Shown in pieces: positions 18,201 to 22,731 of a stretch of DNA of 30,912 bases. The DNA comes from an uncultured Bacteroidales bacterium (GTDB lineage Bacteria > Bacteroidota > Bacteroidia > Bacteroidales > Bacteroidaceae): the NCBI GenBank assembly GCA_902768605.1, contig CACXLY010000039.1, positions 1 through 30,912 of the forward strand, written 5' to 3'. The stretch's first letter is position 1. Every line of letters starts with the position of its first letter. Under the pieces are notes generated by a model. It saw only the letters and a program-made list of their open reading frames with translations. It did not search any database and was not told where the DNA came from. A program made the translations under genes and the position numbers.

Positions 18201-18934
18201 ACAAAGACATCGTCGTGAAGCAGGGCTGGAACCGCGTGGCCTACCTCTCGCAGCTGAACCTGCCCATCACTCAGGCCATGTCCGTCTATCTCGGCCAAGG
18301 CAGCGAGGGAGATGTGCTGAAGTCGCAGGACGACTTTGCCATCCTCAGCCGCGACGCCTCGGGAGGCCTTGTGTGGAAGGGCACGCTCCGCTATCTGGAG
18401 GCCGGCAAAGGCTATATGCTCAAGCGGACAGCCGACTCGGAAGCTTCGTACTACTATCCCTGCTACTATGCCGAGTCGCGCTATTCTGGAAACAGGACAG
18501 CTCCGCGCTGGACGCCTCTCCTCGAGAACACTGGTGCGACATCGATGAATATCGTAGCACACATCAGCGGCGTTGAGGTGCAGGAAGGCGACCGGTTGGC
18601 AGCCTTCAACGGCACCAGCCGCATCGGTGTGGCCGAGGAGGGCGAGGACGGCCTGTTCTACCTCAACGTGGCTCAGCCCGACGACGAGCCGCAGAGCCTG
18701 ACCTTCTGCCTGGAACGCGACGGACAGGTGGTGGGCATCAAGCGCAGCGACTTCGACTACGAGGCAGATGCCGTGATGGGAAGCCCTGAACAGCCGACCG
18801 ACATCTCCTTCACACCAGCCTCGTACGACTACTCCGACGGCCACTGGTACACGCTGGACGGCATACGCCTGCCTCGCAAGCCAGGACGCCCGGGCCTCTA
18901 TATTCACAATGGAAAAGTAACAAATGAGAAGTAA
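9290..18934 (+). CDS. Giant modular surface protein (3214 aa; FN3-like, CnaB-like, SbsA-Ig-like, two LamG, C-terminal sorting-like tail)
   Basis: Signal peptide at about 1-23 (ALLVPQVAGA). Modules in order, read by eye: FN3-like 286-377 and 711-801; two carboxypeptidase-regulatory/CnaB-like beta domains 805-891 and 901-961; a long beta-rich middle (about 1000-2080) with no domain I can name; SbsA-like Ig 2083-2135 ('GILGIGDDICIRFSEDI'); LamG/concanavalin-like domains at about 2137-2305 and 2350-2515; a second SbsA-like Ig 2579-2650; a BACON/ASH-like Ig 2652-2747. The C-terminal part has a duplicated module (2752-2870 and 3073-3180, both with 'D-x-LA-x-F' and 'DA[IV][VM]GS') around two 'GWN' segments (2877-3047). 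The tail is 'WYTLDGIRL...GLYIHNGK'. No catalytic motif was seen, so adhesion or glycan binding at the surface is inferred. No convincing own promoter in the 60-base gap after GH43. A lipoprotein gene follows 87 bases downstream. Function unknown. Confidence 0.9.
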   Translation: MKRKHLIDIWMLLALLVPQVAGAVSYMKEAASYTAMSSGKNTIDLSLPTFDYYRIGKNVYQSEDSRIKAVVDGDTTAIFAWKSLGNDWTDKSAAMCWKGENFTILCEQYGIGYSNQVVLPTRTDWLEFMLGPDREDSYHKTMKVRWKVPYEWQGKTIELLAHVVWSEGTTNGKAMDFSLGKFSIADPPSVSVMLMTPMLAFDKEHIGKTMVPYVVQANKVNSMKVTYTNRATNRTEEMTVDKPSTSGFFYLPADLPMTGVKAICNVTDQEGNKVEVTSDVVEVALLHQPKNLKAHFTGDAKILLSWTVDYPLYSDIIDGDFWEIQRNLNGSTSDEDSQWMTIGQIAFSQDSLFTYTDEDFLNSYRGNAVSYRVRRMGTSVWGWNEQSGRLLYTVSEQPYLRYLSFANVRKAADWDVNGRHAVELQWSHGTFDQASMDSANIGAAVAMDGKTYATRSEADTQGGGTWGMLCTKEPYYVVLKDTNSLMPVSTYFDPRPYFDGNDVPAGFMRTRPFFRYWNRILIANNEEKVYTDDFFPGEYDPVILRNLQQLLTTPRADNSSFEGLPDRLFYLGSDSTLRFFIMRGTHYDFRSRYYYSYVSNLYGRDMAIRIPSNHYWDPRAKLLLYIDMKNEAGQVVATERLDLSGNQDAISNGRYTLELTRKCVDYDFRMVVRRGASPLHFQDTDADSLECAVKKMETGAAASYKFMSTDSITNLAAKQQQSTVELTWQNTGGDSDFYRVLRREHGSADSEPWDTLATGLKQFYYIDKKPRPQHVYDYRVESVFQCEGMKVNGQTVTGQCAPTGMVRGYVRLADGTGLGGLTVTAEPLGDITGAEAKAAVTDSTGYFEIGGLVYQLAGSYRISVASMGDAGSFEPQIVSFDEDVNLKSNFIFTINTYYIYSGNVYYEGSSIPVPGVKFLRDGVLMVDGNQRPITTDNQGAFSLSIPKGTHRVQAVKDGHVMKNEGYLMNPNSQTGDQRDWNWTADVYTVRLWDQTKVVLHGRVVGGNVQGQLPLGQSLSRNNLGDSIKIVMQLEGDNTSWIVRDQQDETIKERDAIFLHGRQDTTLMHSTRRSITIHPDNKTGEYEVQVYPVKYKVIEISATGYSTLFQQGEVAKTLDLTSVANSDTATFNRIYHAVPSLDIRQFNPDQQKYFGIRHYTAQDNIGNKANIELWNEQKGYALGYPVFMAGSPYGFMLTACERYYYNNDQKQSADVVNLKGGEVTFNNGLISTSKVDKVTLDEEGGGSYIFAPENVTLLLTDEDALRSMSVTLLYDGTYYDVATLKAYVMAATAKSEGRRIVAAGRPHLFDILRDPPGGESHSYLESGAEMSYSYTANIDCQAGFDLTWERATGADFYQGVVVVPNLATPGTDTGAINKVEKSDFLSFNLGTSFGWGWTYDYKISTTETIETSSDPKWVGAKADVFIGMTDNLILQDAVAVRAVPSEMYQRLTPRQAGTSGNINVQTGTMKVLARGVDASGDSIYLIRDEVLGVSTKVRSSFAYTQHHIENELLPGLIRVRNSLMLPVGTDSTYAKSLADKQGFPAYISLVDEDDETFCLIDANGKKTYKQYNPTGSKGALRDSIAAINQEAVYWLRFLYMNELEKVHATTLAKNYDFDGPTSIDYSEEFAISADDTRYLRFPLLGFDIGGATFEGISKMLHSLMKLYSGASNNQNQNVENPIQGIENQVEFHIGGSKIAFDYKPIFSVNFSDENGKSESWTKKIGFSLGAAENSHLNVDVFRTARNYMDLDTTATSFNRLTVEMLNAVRCGTKIGFPLTIYSYLKDLFSVPVYSGLVFRTRGGATHKPYEDERVTKYYNPGTVLDAKTMEIDKLRIWADQAAVSNVPFDQPARYTIHMCNDTDLPALAGKYFSLCLSDPDNAKGAKVMVDGAGLTGTGHTIYLPPGEVVTKIIEIYPAADFDYENIVISLYDEEDIERDTPLSLSAHFVPSAGFVKVTTPGNKWVVNTESPYDYKQRSYYLPVRIEGFDVNYRGFDHIELQYKLSTQGDKDWVNVCSFYNDPELMAQASGVVDSIPADGAIQTRFFGETDPIEQYYDLRAVVYCRHAGGYLTASSAILTGVKDTRRPVPFGTPTPVNGILGIGDDICIRFSEDIAGNYLSKINNFEVLGTLNSRDISTSTCLSFDGNSAVLSATPLNLTGKSFTVDVMLNPANEEQSMMVFSHGGDEQGLTFGLTADRHLTAILNGRQVTSDSAIPFNGLRQIAYTMEQSSDAMTVRFYDGNSLIGEQRVSGVYRGNSELRLGFDYNIPNNPQPGDLVPYKGDMLEFRLWNRALSAAELAEYGQKSLTGYEHGLLCYYGLNEGEGLYSYDCAGSGIDLGLIGVNWKRPQGLAMQLDGTGGIRLQPDRFARTDAQDYTLMFWFNTSDRQATLLANGEAQTEADARNHINVGVKEGRLFVRSGGREFNTDASCSDGQWHHFAMTVSRSRNVGNIYMDKKLVESFSVDSLGGIMGNKLALGATYADDNTCKEMMNGYIDEVAMFSSVLPVNMLQDYVNKAPTGTEAALLAYLDFGRSELQDDNTQRLEPTGISLKRYKDARGNVVARRDTLVEQSVINAHASRDVYAPMTSTNKLDNVNFSYVANGNQLMLNLDVPDYQIEKNNIYVTVKEVPDLNGNYMASPLTMDFYVYRNPLRWNIKHTNLQTDYGKELSFEATIRNLSGQRQDFELRDLPYWLSASETEGSIDALDELTITFSISPYTNIGTYNELISLMCNDNNEPLYLNVKVKGEQPQWAVSEDLKAGNQMMHIVARVYIDGMVAADTNDILAVFGPNQEVMGVAHIDADQTANANEVLTFLTVYGKPNKTPELEFRLYDASSGQIYKLEPRNGQHVSFKPDAIVGSSASPLLLENNDSDVEVLQLRKGWNWVSLNVMPKEPLTLGGLLYGAANWEPGDAIEVITDQLTATYFCRQAQFTERGYKWDNERQSVKIDPTRMFRIYASSKKVVHIGGQTVDKDIVVKQGWNRVAYLSQLNLPITQAMSVYLGQGSEGDVLKSQDDFAILSRDASGGLVWKGTLRYLEAGKGYMLKRTADSEASYYYPCYYAESRYSGNRTAPRWTPLLENTGATSMNIVAHISGVEVQEGDRLAAFNGTSRIGVAEEGEDGLFYLNVAQPDDEPQSLTFCLERDGQVVGIKRSDFDYEADAVMGSPEQPTDISFTPASYDYSDGHWYTLDGIRLPRKPGRPGLYIHNGKVTNEK

Positions 18935-18944
18935 ACAACAATGT

Positions 18945-19005
18945 CATTTACCATTTAACCATTTACCATTTAACCATTTGCCATTTACCATTTACCATTT
19001 ACCAT
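18945..19005. repeat. CCATTTA tandem repeat between the giant gene and the lipoprotein gene
   Basis: Seven- and eight-base units CCATTTA/CCATTTAA, with one CCATTTG variant, repeated about eight times. This fills nearly all of the 87-base gap. No terminator or promoter motif is seen in it. Confidence 0.85.
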
Positions 19006-19021
19006 ATATTAGCTCATAGAT

Positions 19022-19570
19022 ATGAAACTCTTCATCAAGGAACAGCCGACGCTACAGCAAGGAACGGCTCTTCCCACAGCAAGGAACTTCCGACGCTACA
19101 GCAAGGTGGGCAGATGGCTCTGCCTCCTCCCCCTCTTCCTCCTGTCCTGCTCGGGCTCTGATTCCGACTCTGAGGTGGTCGACCCCGTTGCGCCCGCACA
19201 GCAGGAGATAGCCCCCGGCAACGATGCCCGCCCCGACTGGCAGGCACCCAAGTACACAGCCTTCGAGCAAACCATGAGCGTATCGCTGCTGATGCAGCGC
19301 GAACTGGAGACATACGTCACACAGCAGGACCTCCTCTGCGCCACTGTGGGGGACGAGGTGCGGGGCCTCACGTCTCCCACCATCGAGGAGGGCCTCGTCT
19401 TCTTCCCCCTCACCGTGGCAGGGAGAGGCAAAGGCGAAAGCATCACCCTCTCCTACTACTGCGACCGGCTCCACCGCATCTTCAGCATCCCCTGGACCAC
19501 CTTCGACGCCTCCATGGCGCCCATGGGCGAGGACGGCATCTACCGCCCCCAGTTCGTCAGCACCAATTAG
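19022..19570 (+). CDS. Small lipoprotein of unknown function
   Basis: 182 residues. Hydrophobic stretch 'WLCLLPLFLLSC' ends in a lipobox with C43, followed by an acidic Ser/Asp/Glu linker (SGSDSDSE), typical of outer-membrane lipoproteins. The 31 residues before the hydrophobic core are unusually long for a lipoprotein signal and are encoded by four 22-bp tandem units (19024-19111). An alternative GTG start at 19106, with the hydrophobic core beginning almost at once, would give a normal-length signal but lies inside the last unit with no visible Shine-Dalgarno. The mature part resembles no family I know. It lies on the same strand as the giant surface-protein gene, 87 bases after it, so joint expression and physical partnership are possible. 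Coding status likely; start uncertain. Confidence 0.7.
   Translation: MKLFIKEQPTLQQGTALPTARNFRRYSKVGRWLCLLPLFLLSCSGSDSDSEVVDPVAPAQQEIAPGNDARPDWQAPKYTAFEQTMSVSLLMQRELETYVTQQDLLCATVGDEVRGLTSPTIEEGLVFFPLTVAGRGKGESITLSYYCDRLHRIFSIPWTTFDASMAPMGEDGIYRPQFVSTN
19024..19111. repeat. Four 22-bp tandem units in the lipoprotein leader
   Basis: Units start at 19024, 19046, 19068 and 19090. Each carries a core related to ACAGCAAGGAAC at the same offset (TCATCAAGGAAC in the first; ACAGCAAGG only in the last), and CCGACGCTACAGCAAGG occurs exactly at 19046-19062 and 19090-19106. As 22 is not a multiple of three, each unit is read in a different frame, so the repeat works at DNA or RNA level rather than as a peptide repeat. 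Confidence 0.85.
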
Positions 19571-19647
19571 CCTCCGACAGCAGCAACGTTGCTCCCCCCT
19601 ATAATAGCCTTCTGAGAGTATCATATATATTTCCCCTCTCTTAGGCT

Positions 19648-19738
19648 TATATATACGCAACACCCCCGTTTTCGCAAACCCCTCAGAGTATAATTCTCTC
19701 AAGTAAGGGTTTACAAAAGCAGGGGTGCTTCGTATATG
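19648..19738. repeat. 33-base imperfect inverted repeat between convergent genes
   Basis: Left arm about 19651-19683 (ATATACGCAACACCCCCG onward) and right arm about 19705-19737 (ending GGGGTGCTTCGTATAT) are complementary at 26 of 33 positions without a gap. The 21-base spacer contains its own AGAG...CTCT hairpin. Outer flanks (TTTCCCCTCTC on the left, GAAAGAGGG on the right) add more pairing with a small bulge. It lies between the lipoprotein gene and the convergent TonB receptor gene: a large bidirectional terminator or the relic of a small palindromic element. Confidence 0.7.
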
Positions 19739-19757
19739 AAAGAGGGCCTATGCCTTC

Positions 19758-19780
19758 CCGACGCTTAGGAGCGTCGGTTT
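19758..19780. terminator. Short hairpin, possible shared terminator
   Basis: CCGACGCT (19758-19765), loop TAGG-type (19766-19769), AGCGTCGG (19770-19777), then only TTT. It sits 9 bases beyond the TonB receptor stop (minus strand) and after the larger inverted repeat on the plus side. The weak T run makes this a modest call. Confidence 0.5.
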
Positions 19781-19788
19781 CTGATTCC

Positions 19789-21678
19789 TCAGAACTCGAA
19801 CGATGCGCCGCCCATGAAGGTGGCCTTTGGCATCAGGTAGCCGTCGTAGGTCTCGTACTGCTCGGCCAGCAAGTTCTCTCCTTTGGCAAAGAGCGTGAGC
19901 CAGGGCAGGACCTTGTAGCTGACGATGGCGTTGAGCAGGGTGTAGTTCTCCTTCAGGTCGTCGGTGATGTAGAGCCCGCTGATGTTCTGAAGGCCGGCAG
20001 CCACGGTCCACCGCTCGTTCCTATACTTGCCTCCGAGGTAAAGCTTGCCCTCCGGAGCTCCAACAATCGGTGTCGCCATGCGCAGATAGGAGTAGTTGCC
20101 ATCGACGCTCCAATGCCTGTTTATCGTGTAGTCGCCGCTCAGCTCCAGCCCCCAGTTCTCGAAGTCGCCAGTGTTGACATTGCGGGGGCGTCCCCCTACC
20201 CTGACGGTGTTGATGAGGTTCTTGCCCTTGATGTAGAAGATGTTGGCGCCGATGCGTGCCTTCCCTGCTATCCTCTGCGTGTAGGCCAGCTCGTAGTTCA
20301 TCATGCGCTCGGGCTTCAGGTCAGTCGTTGCAGGCGGGAACATGTACATCTCGCGGATGATGGGATTGCGGAAGCCCTTGCTCACCAAGGCCTTGATGTC
20401 GGCATAGGGTGTAGGATGGAAGGCGAGACCGCCCTGAGGCACGAGCTCCGTGCCGATGACGGAATGCCAGTCGACTCGCAGGCCTGCATCTACCGTCAGC
20501 CACTTGCAGATGTCCTGACGGAAATCGACGTAGGTCCCGACCTCGTCGGCATGCTGGTTCTCCACGAGATTGCCTGCGGCATCCTTCACGAGGTAGGTCT
20601 TCGCGCCCGTCCTCTTGTCGGCATTCCATGCGCTGCCACCGAAGTGTTGCCAGTCGAGGCCAACGGTCACGGTATTGCCTTCGAAGAAATGTGCGCTCTG
20701 ATACCAGGAGAGGCCTGCGATGTAGTCGTCGTGCTTGTAGAGGTACGCCTTGGGAGCAGCGCCGAGGCCGTAGCCGTCGTCGATGTTGTGGTGGCCCCAG
20801 TCGCAATAGGCGCGGAGCGTACCGCTTGTCTGCTCGTAGCTATTGCTCAGGCTGATGCTCGCCAGACCGCGCGTTATCTTGGAGTCGTTGTCGAACAGAG
20901 GCGCATAGGCAGGGCCGGGATTGCTGGCATTGAAGTGCGTCACGTTGGCATCGGCAAAGGCTTTCCAGTGGTCGGAGAAGTCGTAGCCTATCTTGGCATA
21001 GCCTCCAAACTGCTCAAACGCGCTGTTAGGCCTATGGCCGTCCGTCCGCTGGTACTGGGCGGCGACAATCGTGCTGAGCTTCCCCATGCGGAATCGGTTG
21101 ACGCCGTTGGCCTCGAAAGTTCCATAGCTGCCGCCCTGCAGGGAGATGTTGGTCTTGCAGCCGTCCTCGTTCATCTGCCGCGTCACGATGTTCACCACGC
21201 CTCCCATTGCATTACTGCCGTAAAGCAGGCTGGCAGGGCCGCGAAGCACTTCCACCTTCTCCGTCATCATGGTCTGATAGACGTCTGGGATAGGGTGCCC
21301 CATGAGGCCTGCATATTGTGGCTGGCCGTCTATCAGCACCAAAAGCTGAGGGCCGCTGCCCACGCCGCGAACCTTCAGACTGCCTGCGGCTCCCGTGCTC
21401 ACGCCATAACCCAGCACGCCCCTGCTGGTGGTGAAGAGGCCAGGCGTTTGCTCCATCACGGTAGGCAGGACGGAAGAGCGGTAGTGCTCGTTGAGCTTCT
21501 CGCCCGTGATGCTTGTAACGGTGAACGGCAAGTGGCGCTGGTCGGTGGCGTCGCGTGTGCCGGTCACTACCACCTCGCTCATCTCTGTGGTGTCCTGAAT
21601 GCCGTCATTCAGTGTTTCTGCCTGCAAGGAGATACTTGCAGCACAGGTGCTCAATAATAATAATGTGCGGATTTGCAT
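19789..21678 (-). CDS. TonB-dependent outer-membrane receptor
   Basis: Signal peptide at about 1-20 (ISLQA). A TonB-box-like segment 'EMSEVVVTGTR' at 32-42 is followed by a plug domain (about 45-160) with 'VRGVGSGPQLLVLIDGQP' and 'EVLRGPASLLYGSNAMGGVVNIVT', then a beta-barrel ending in the aromatic residue expected for BAM assembly (GGASFEF). At 629 residues it has the size of siderophore, haem or cobalamin receptors rather than the SusC class, and lacks the SusC N-terminal CnaB-like domain. The cargo cannot be told from sequence; iron or cobalamin complexes are the usual ones. An AraC-type regulator gene lies 127 bases upstream on the same strand and a consensus promoter precedes this gene, suggesting local control. 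Confidence 0.93.
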   Translation of the reverse strand: MQIRTLLLLSTCAASISLQAETLNDGIQDTTEMSEVVVTGTRDATDQRHLPFTVTSITGEKLNEHYRSSVLPTVMEQTPGLFTTSRGVLGYGVSTGAAGSLKVRGVGSGPQLLVLIDGQPQYAGLMGHPIPDVYQTMMTEKVEVLRGPASLLYGSNAMGGVVNIVTRQMNEDGCKTNISLQGGSYGTFEANGVNRFRMGKLSTIVAAQYQRTDGHRPNSAFEQFGGYAKIGYDFSDHWKAFADANVTHFNASNPGPAYAPLFDNDSKITRGLASISLSNSYEQTSGTLRAYCDWGHHNIDDGYGLGAAPKAYLYKHDDYIAGLSWYQSAHFFEGNTVTVGLDWQHFGGSAWNADKRTGAKTYLVKDAAGNLVENQHADEVGTYVDFRQDICKWLTVDAGLRVDWHSVIGTELVPQGGLAFHPTPYADIKALVSKGFRNPIIREMYMFPPATTDLKPERMMNYELAYTQRIAGKARIGANIFYIKGKNLINTVRVGGRPRNVNTGDFENWGLELSGDYTINRHWSVDGNYSYLRMATPIVGAPEGKLYLGGKYRNERWTVAAGLQNISGLYITDDLKENYTLLNAIVSYKVLPWLTLFAKGENLLAEQYETYDGYLMPKATFMGGASFEF

Positions 21679-21719
21679 AGCCTTTGCAATTAAAAATAAA
21701 TATTAAAAGTTTCCGGCTG

Positions 21720-21752
21720 CAAATGTACGAACAAAGCAGGTAAACAGCCAAA
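21720..21752 (-). promoter_or_regulatory. Promoter of the TonB receptor gene
   Basis: On the minus strand: TTTG (21752-21749), 21 bases, TACATTTG (21727-21720), a full match to the Bacteroidetes sigma-ABfr consensus. Expected start near 21713, giving a leader of about 35 bases. The receptor can thus be transcribed separately from the AraC-type gene. Confidence 0.8.
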
Positions 21753-21805
21753 CCCAGAATTCGCAGAGTGTTACCAAGATTTCACCATTTCAACTTTTCA
21801 ACTTT

Positions 21806-22516
21806 TCAACTTTTCTTAAGATAGCGGCTGAAATGCGATGGGTTGTCGAAGTTCAGCTTGGCTGCCACCTCCTTTGCCGTGAGCTTTCCGTGCATCATGA
21901 GGTGCTTGATCTCCATCATGGTGAACTGCCCAATCCAATAGCTCGGCGTGCGACCGCTCACCTGGGTGGATATCTTGTGCAAATGCTTAGGTGTCACGCA
22001 AAGTGCCTCCGCGTAATAAGCCACGGTGCGGTGCTTTCTGTAGGTTCCTGCCTCCAGCATGCGGATGAAGCGCGACATGATGTCGGCCGACCTCAGCGTG
22101 GTCTCTTCTCGCTCGAAGAGTGCAGCATGAACGTTCATGACGTCGAGGTAGAGGGCTCGCATGCTTTGCAGAACGGCCTCATCGCGATAGGCCTCCGGCG
22201 TATGCTCGCTGCGGAAAGCGACATCCCGGAAGTCGTGCTCGATGATGGTCAGCGCGTCGCCAAGCTGAAAGATAGGGTGCATGAAGAGATGCAGCCAGCC
22301 GCAAGCCCCGTAGCTGCTGTGAGGCATCAGGCCCGCTTGCCAGTCGGCAGGCATCAGGAACTGGTAAAGCTGGCAGTCTTCGCTGGGACGAATGCTCCCC
22401 ACGTGGCTTGCCATCACTATCATGCAACAGCCCGGCGTCAGCTCATGCTCGTGACCCGAGAAATGAAGGCGGCATGTGCCAGCCGTACACAAAAGGTGCA
22501 GAATCTGTTGTTGCAT
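21806..22516 (-). CDS. AraC-family transcriptional regulator
   Basis: 236 residues from the ATG at 22516. The N-terminal half is a cupin-like sensing domain ('CRLHFSGHEHELTPGCCMIV'). The C-terminal 100 residues are the AraC double helix-turn-helix, with 'VAYYAEALCVTPKHLHKISTQVSGRTPSYWI' pattern and the closing 'VAAKLNFDNPSHFSRYLKK'. A longer frame opens with GTG at 22540, but the promoter -7 box (22550-22543) puts the transcript start near 22536, so the ATG at 22516 is the better start. Position directly upstream of, and on the same strand as, the TonB receptor gene suggests that it controls that gene in response to its ligand, as for siderophore-receptor AraC regulators; that is inference. 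Confidence 0.9.
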   Translation of the reverse strand: MQQQILHLLCTAGTCRLHFSGHEHELTPGCCMIVMASHVGSIRPSEDCQLYQFLMPADWQAGLMPHSSYGACGWLHLFMHPIFQLGDALTIIEHDFRDVAFRSEHTPEAYRDEAVLQSMRALYLDVMNVHAALFEREETTLRSADIMSRFIRMLEAGTYRKHRTVAYYAEALCVTPKHLHKISTQVSGRTPSYWIGQFTMMEIKHLMMHGKLTAKEVAAKLNFDNPSHFSRYLKKS

Positions 22517-22542
22517 GTCGAGGTTTAATCTTTTTACCACGG

Positions 22543-22550
22543 CAAAAGTA
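22543..22550 (-). promoter_or_regulatory. -7 box of the AraC-type gene
   Basis: Minus strand TACTTTTG fits TAnnTTTG exactly. No good TTTG is seen 19-21 bases upstream because that stretch is the AT-rich AATTATGAATTA repeat. It decides the start choice for the regulator. Confidence 0.6.
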
Positions 22551-22555
22551 CTTAT

Positions 22556-22630
22556 TTTAATTCATAATTCATAATTCTCAATTCATAATTATAAACTTCT
22601 CGGCTAAAATAGCACAAACTATGAATTATT
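22556..22630. repeat. AT-rich intergenic repeat between divergent AraC and aminotransferase genes
   Basis: Repeated AATTCATAATTC units with variants, ending in ATGAATTATT. It separates the divergent promoter boxes at 22543-22550 and 22636-22643. Confidence 0.75.
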
Positions 22631-22635
22631 TGTCG

Positions 22636-22643
22636 TACCTTTG
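22636..22643 (+). promoter_or_regulatory. -7 box of the aminotransferase gene
   Basis: TACCTTTG matches TAnnTTTG, inside a 22-base core shared with the GH127 promoter (only one base differs). No TTTG at the normal upstream distance. Expected leader about 80 bases before the ATG at 22732. Confidence 0.6.
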
Positions 22644-22731
22644 CACGCGAAATGTAAGTTAAAGGACACACCAAGCTCCTTTAGGGGAAATGAAATAGTA
22701 TATAGTACATCATCAAATAGTAAATAGTTTT

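Noticed and set aside
19750..21657. 635-residue plus-strand frame opposite the TonB receptor
   Set aside because: The minus-strand frame has signal peptide, TonB box, plug motifs and terminal Phe; the plus frame has none.
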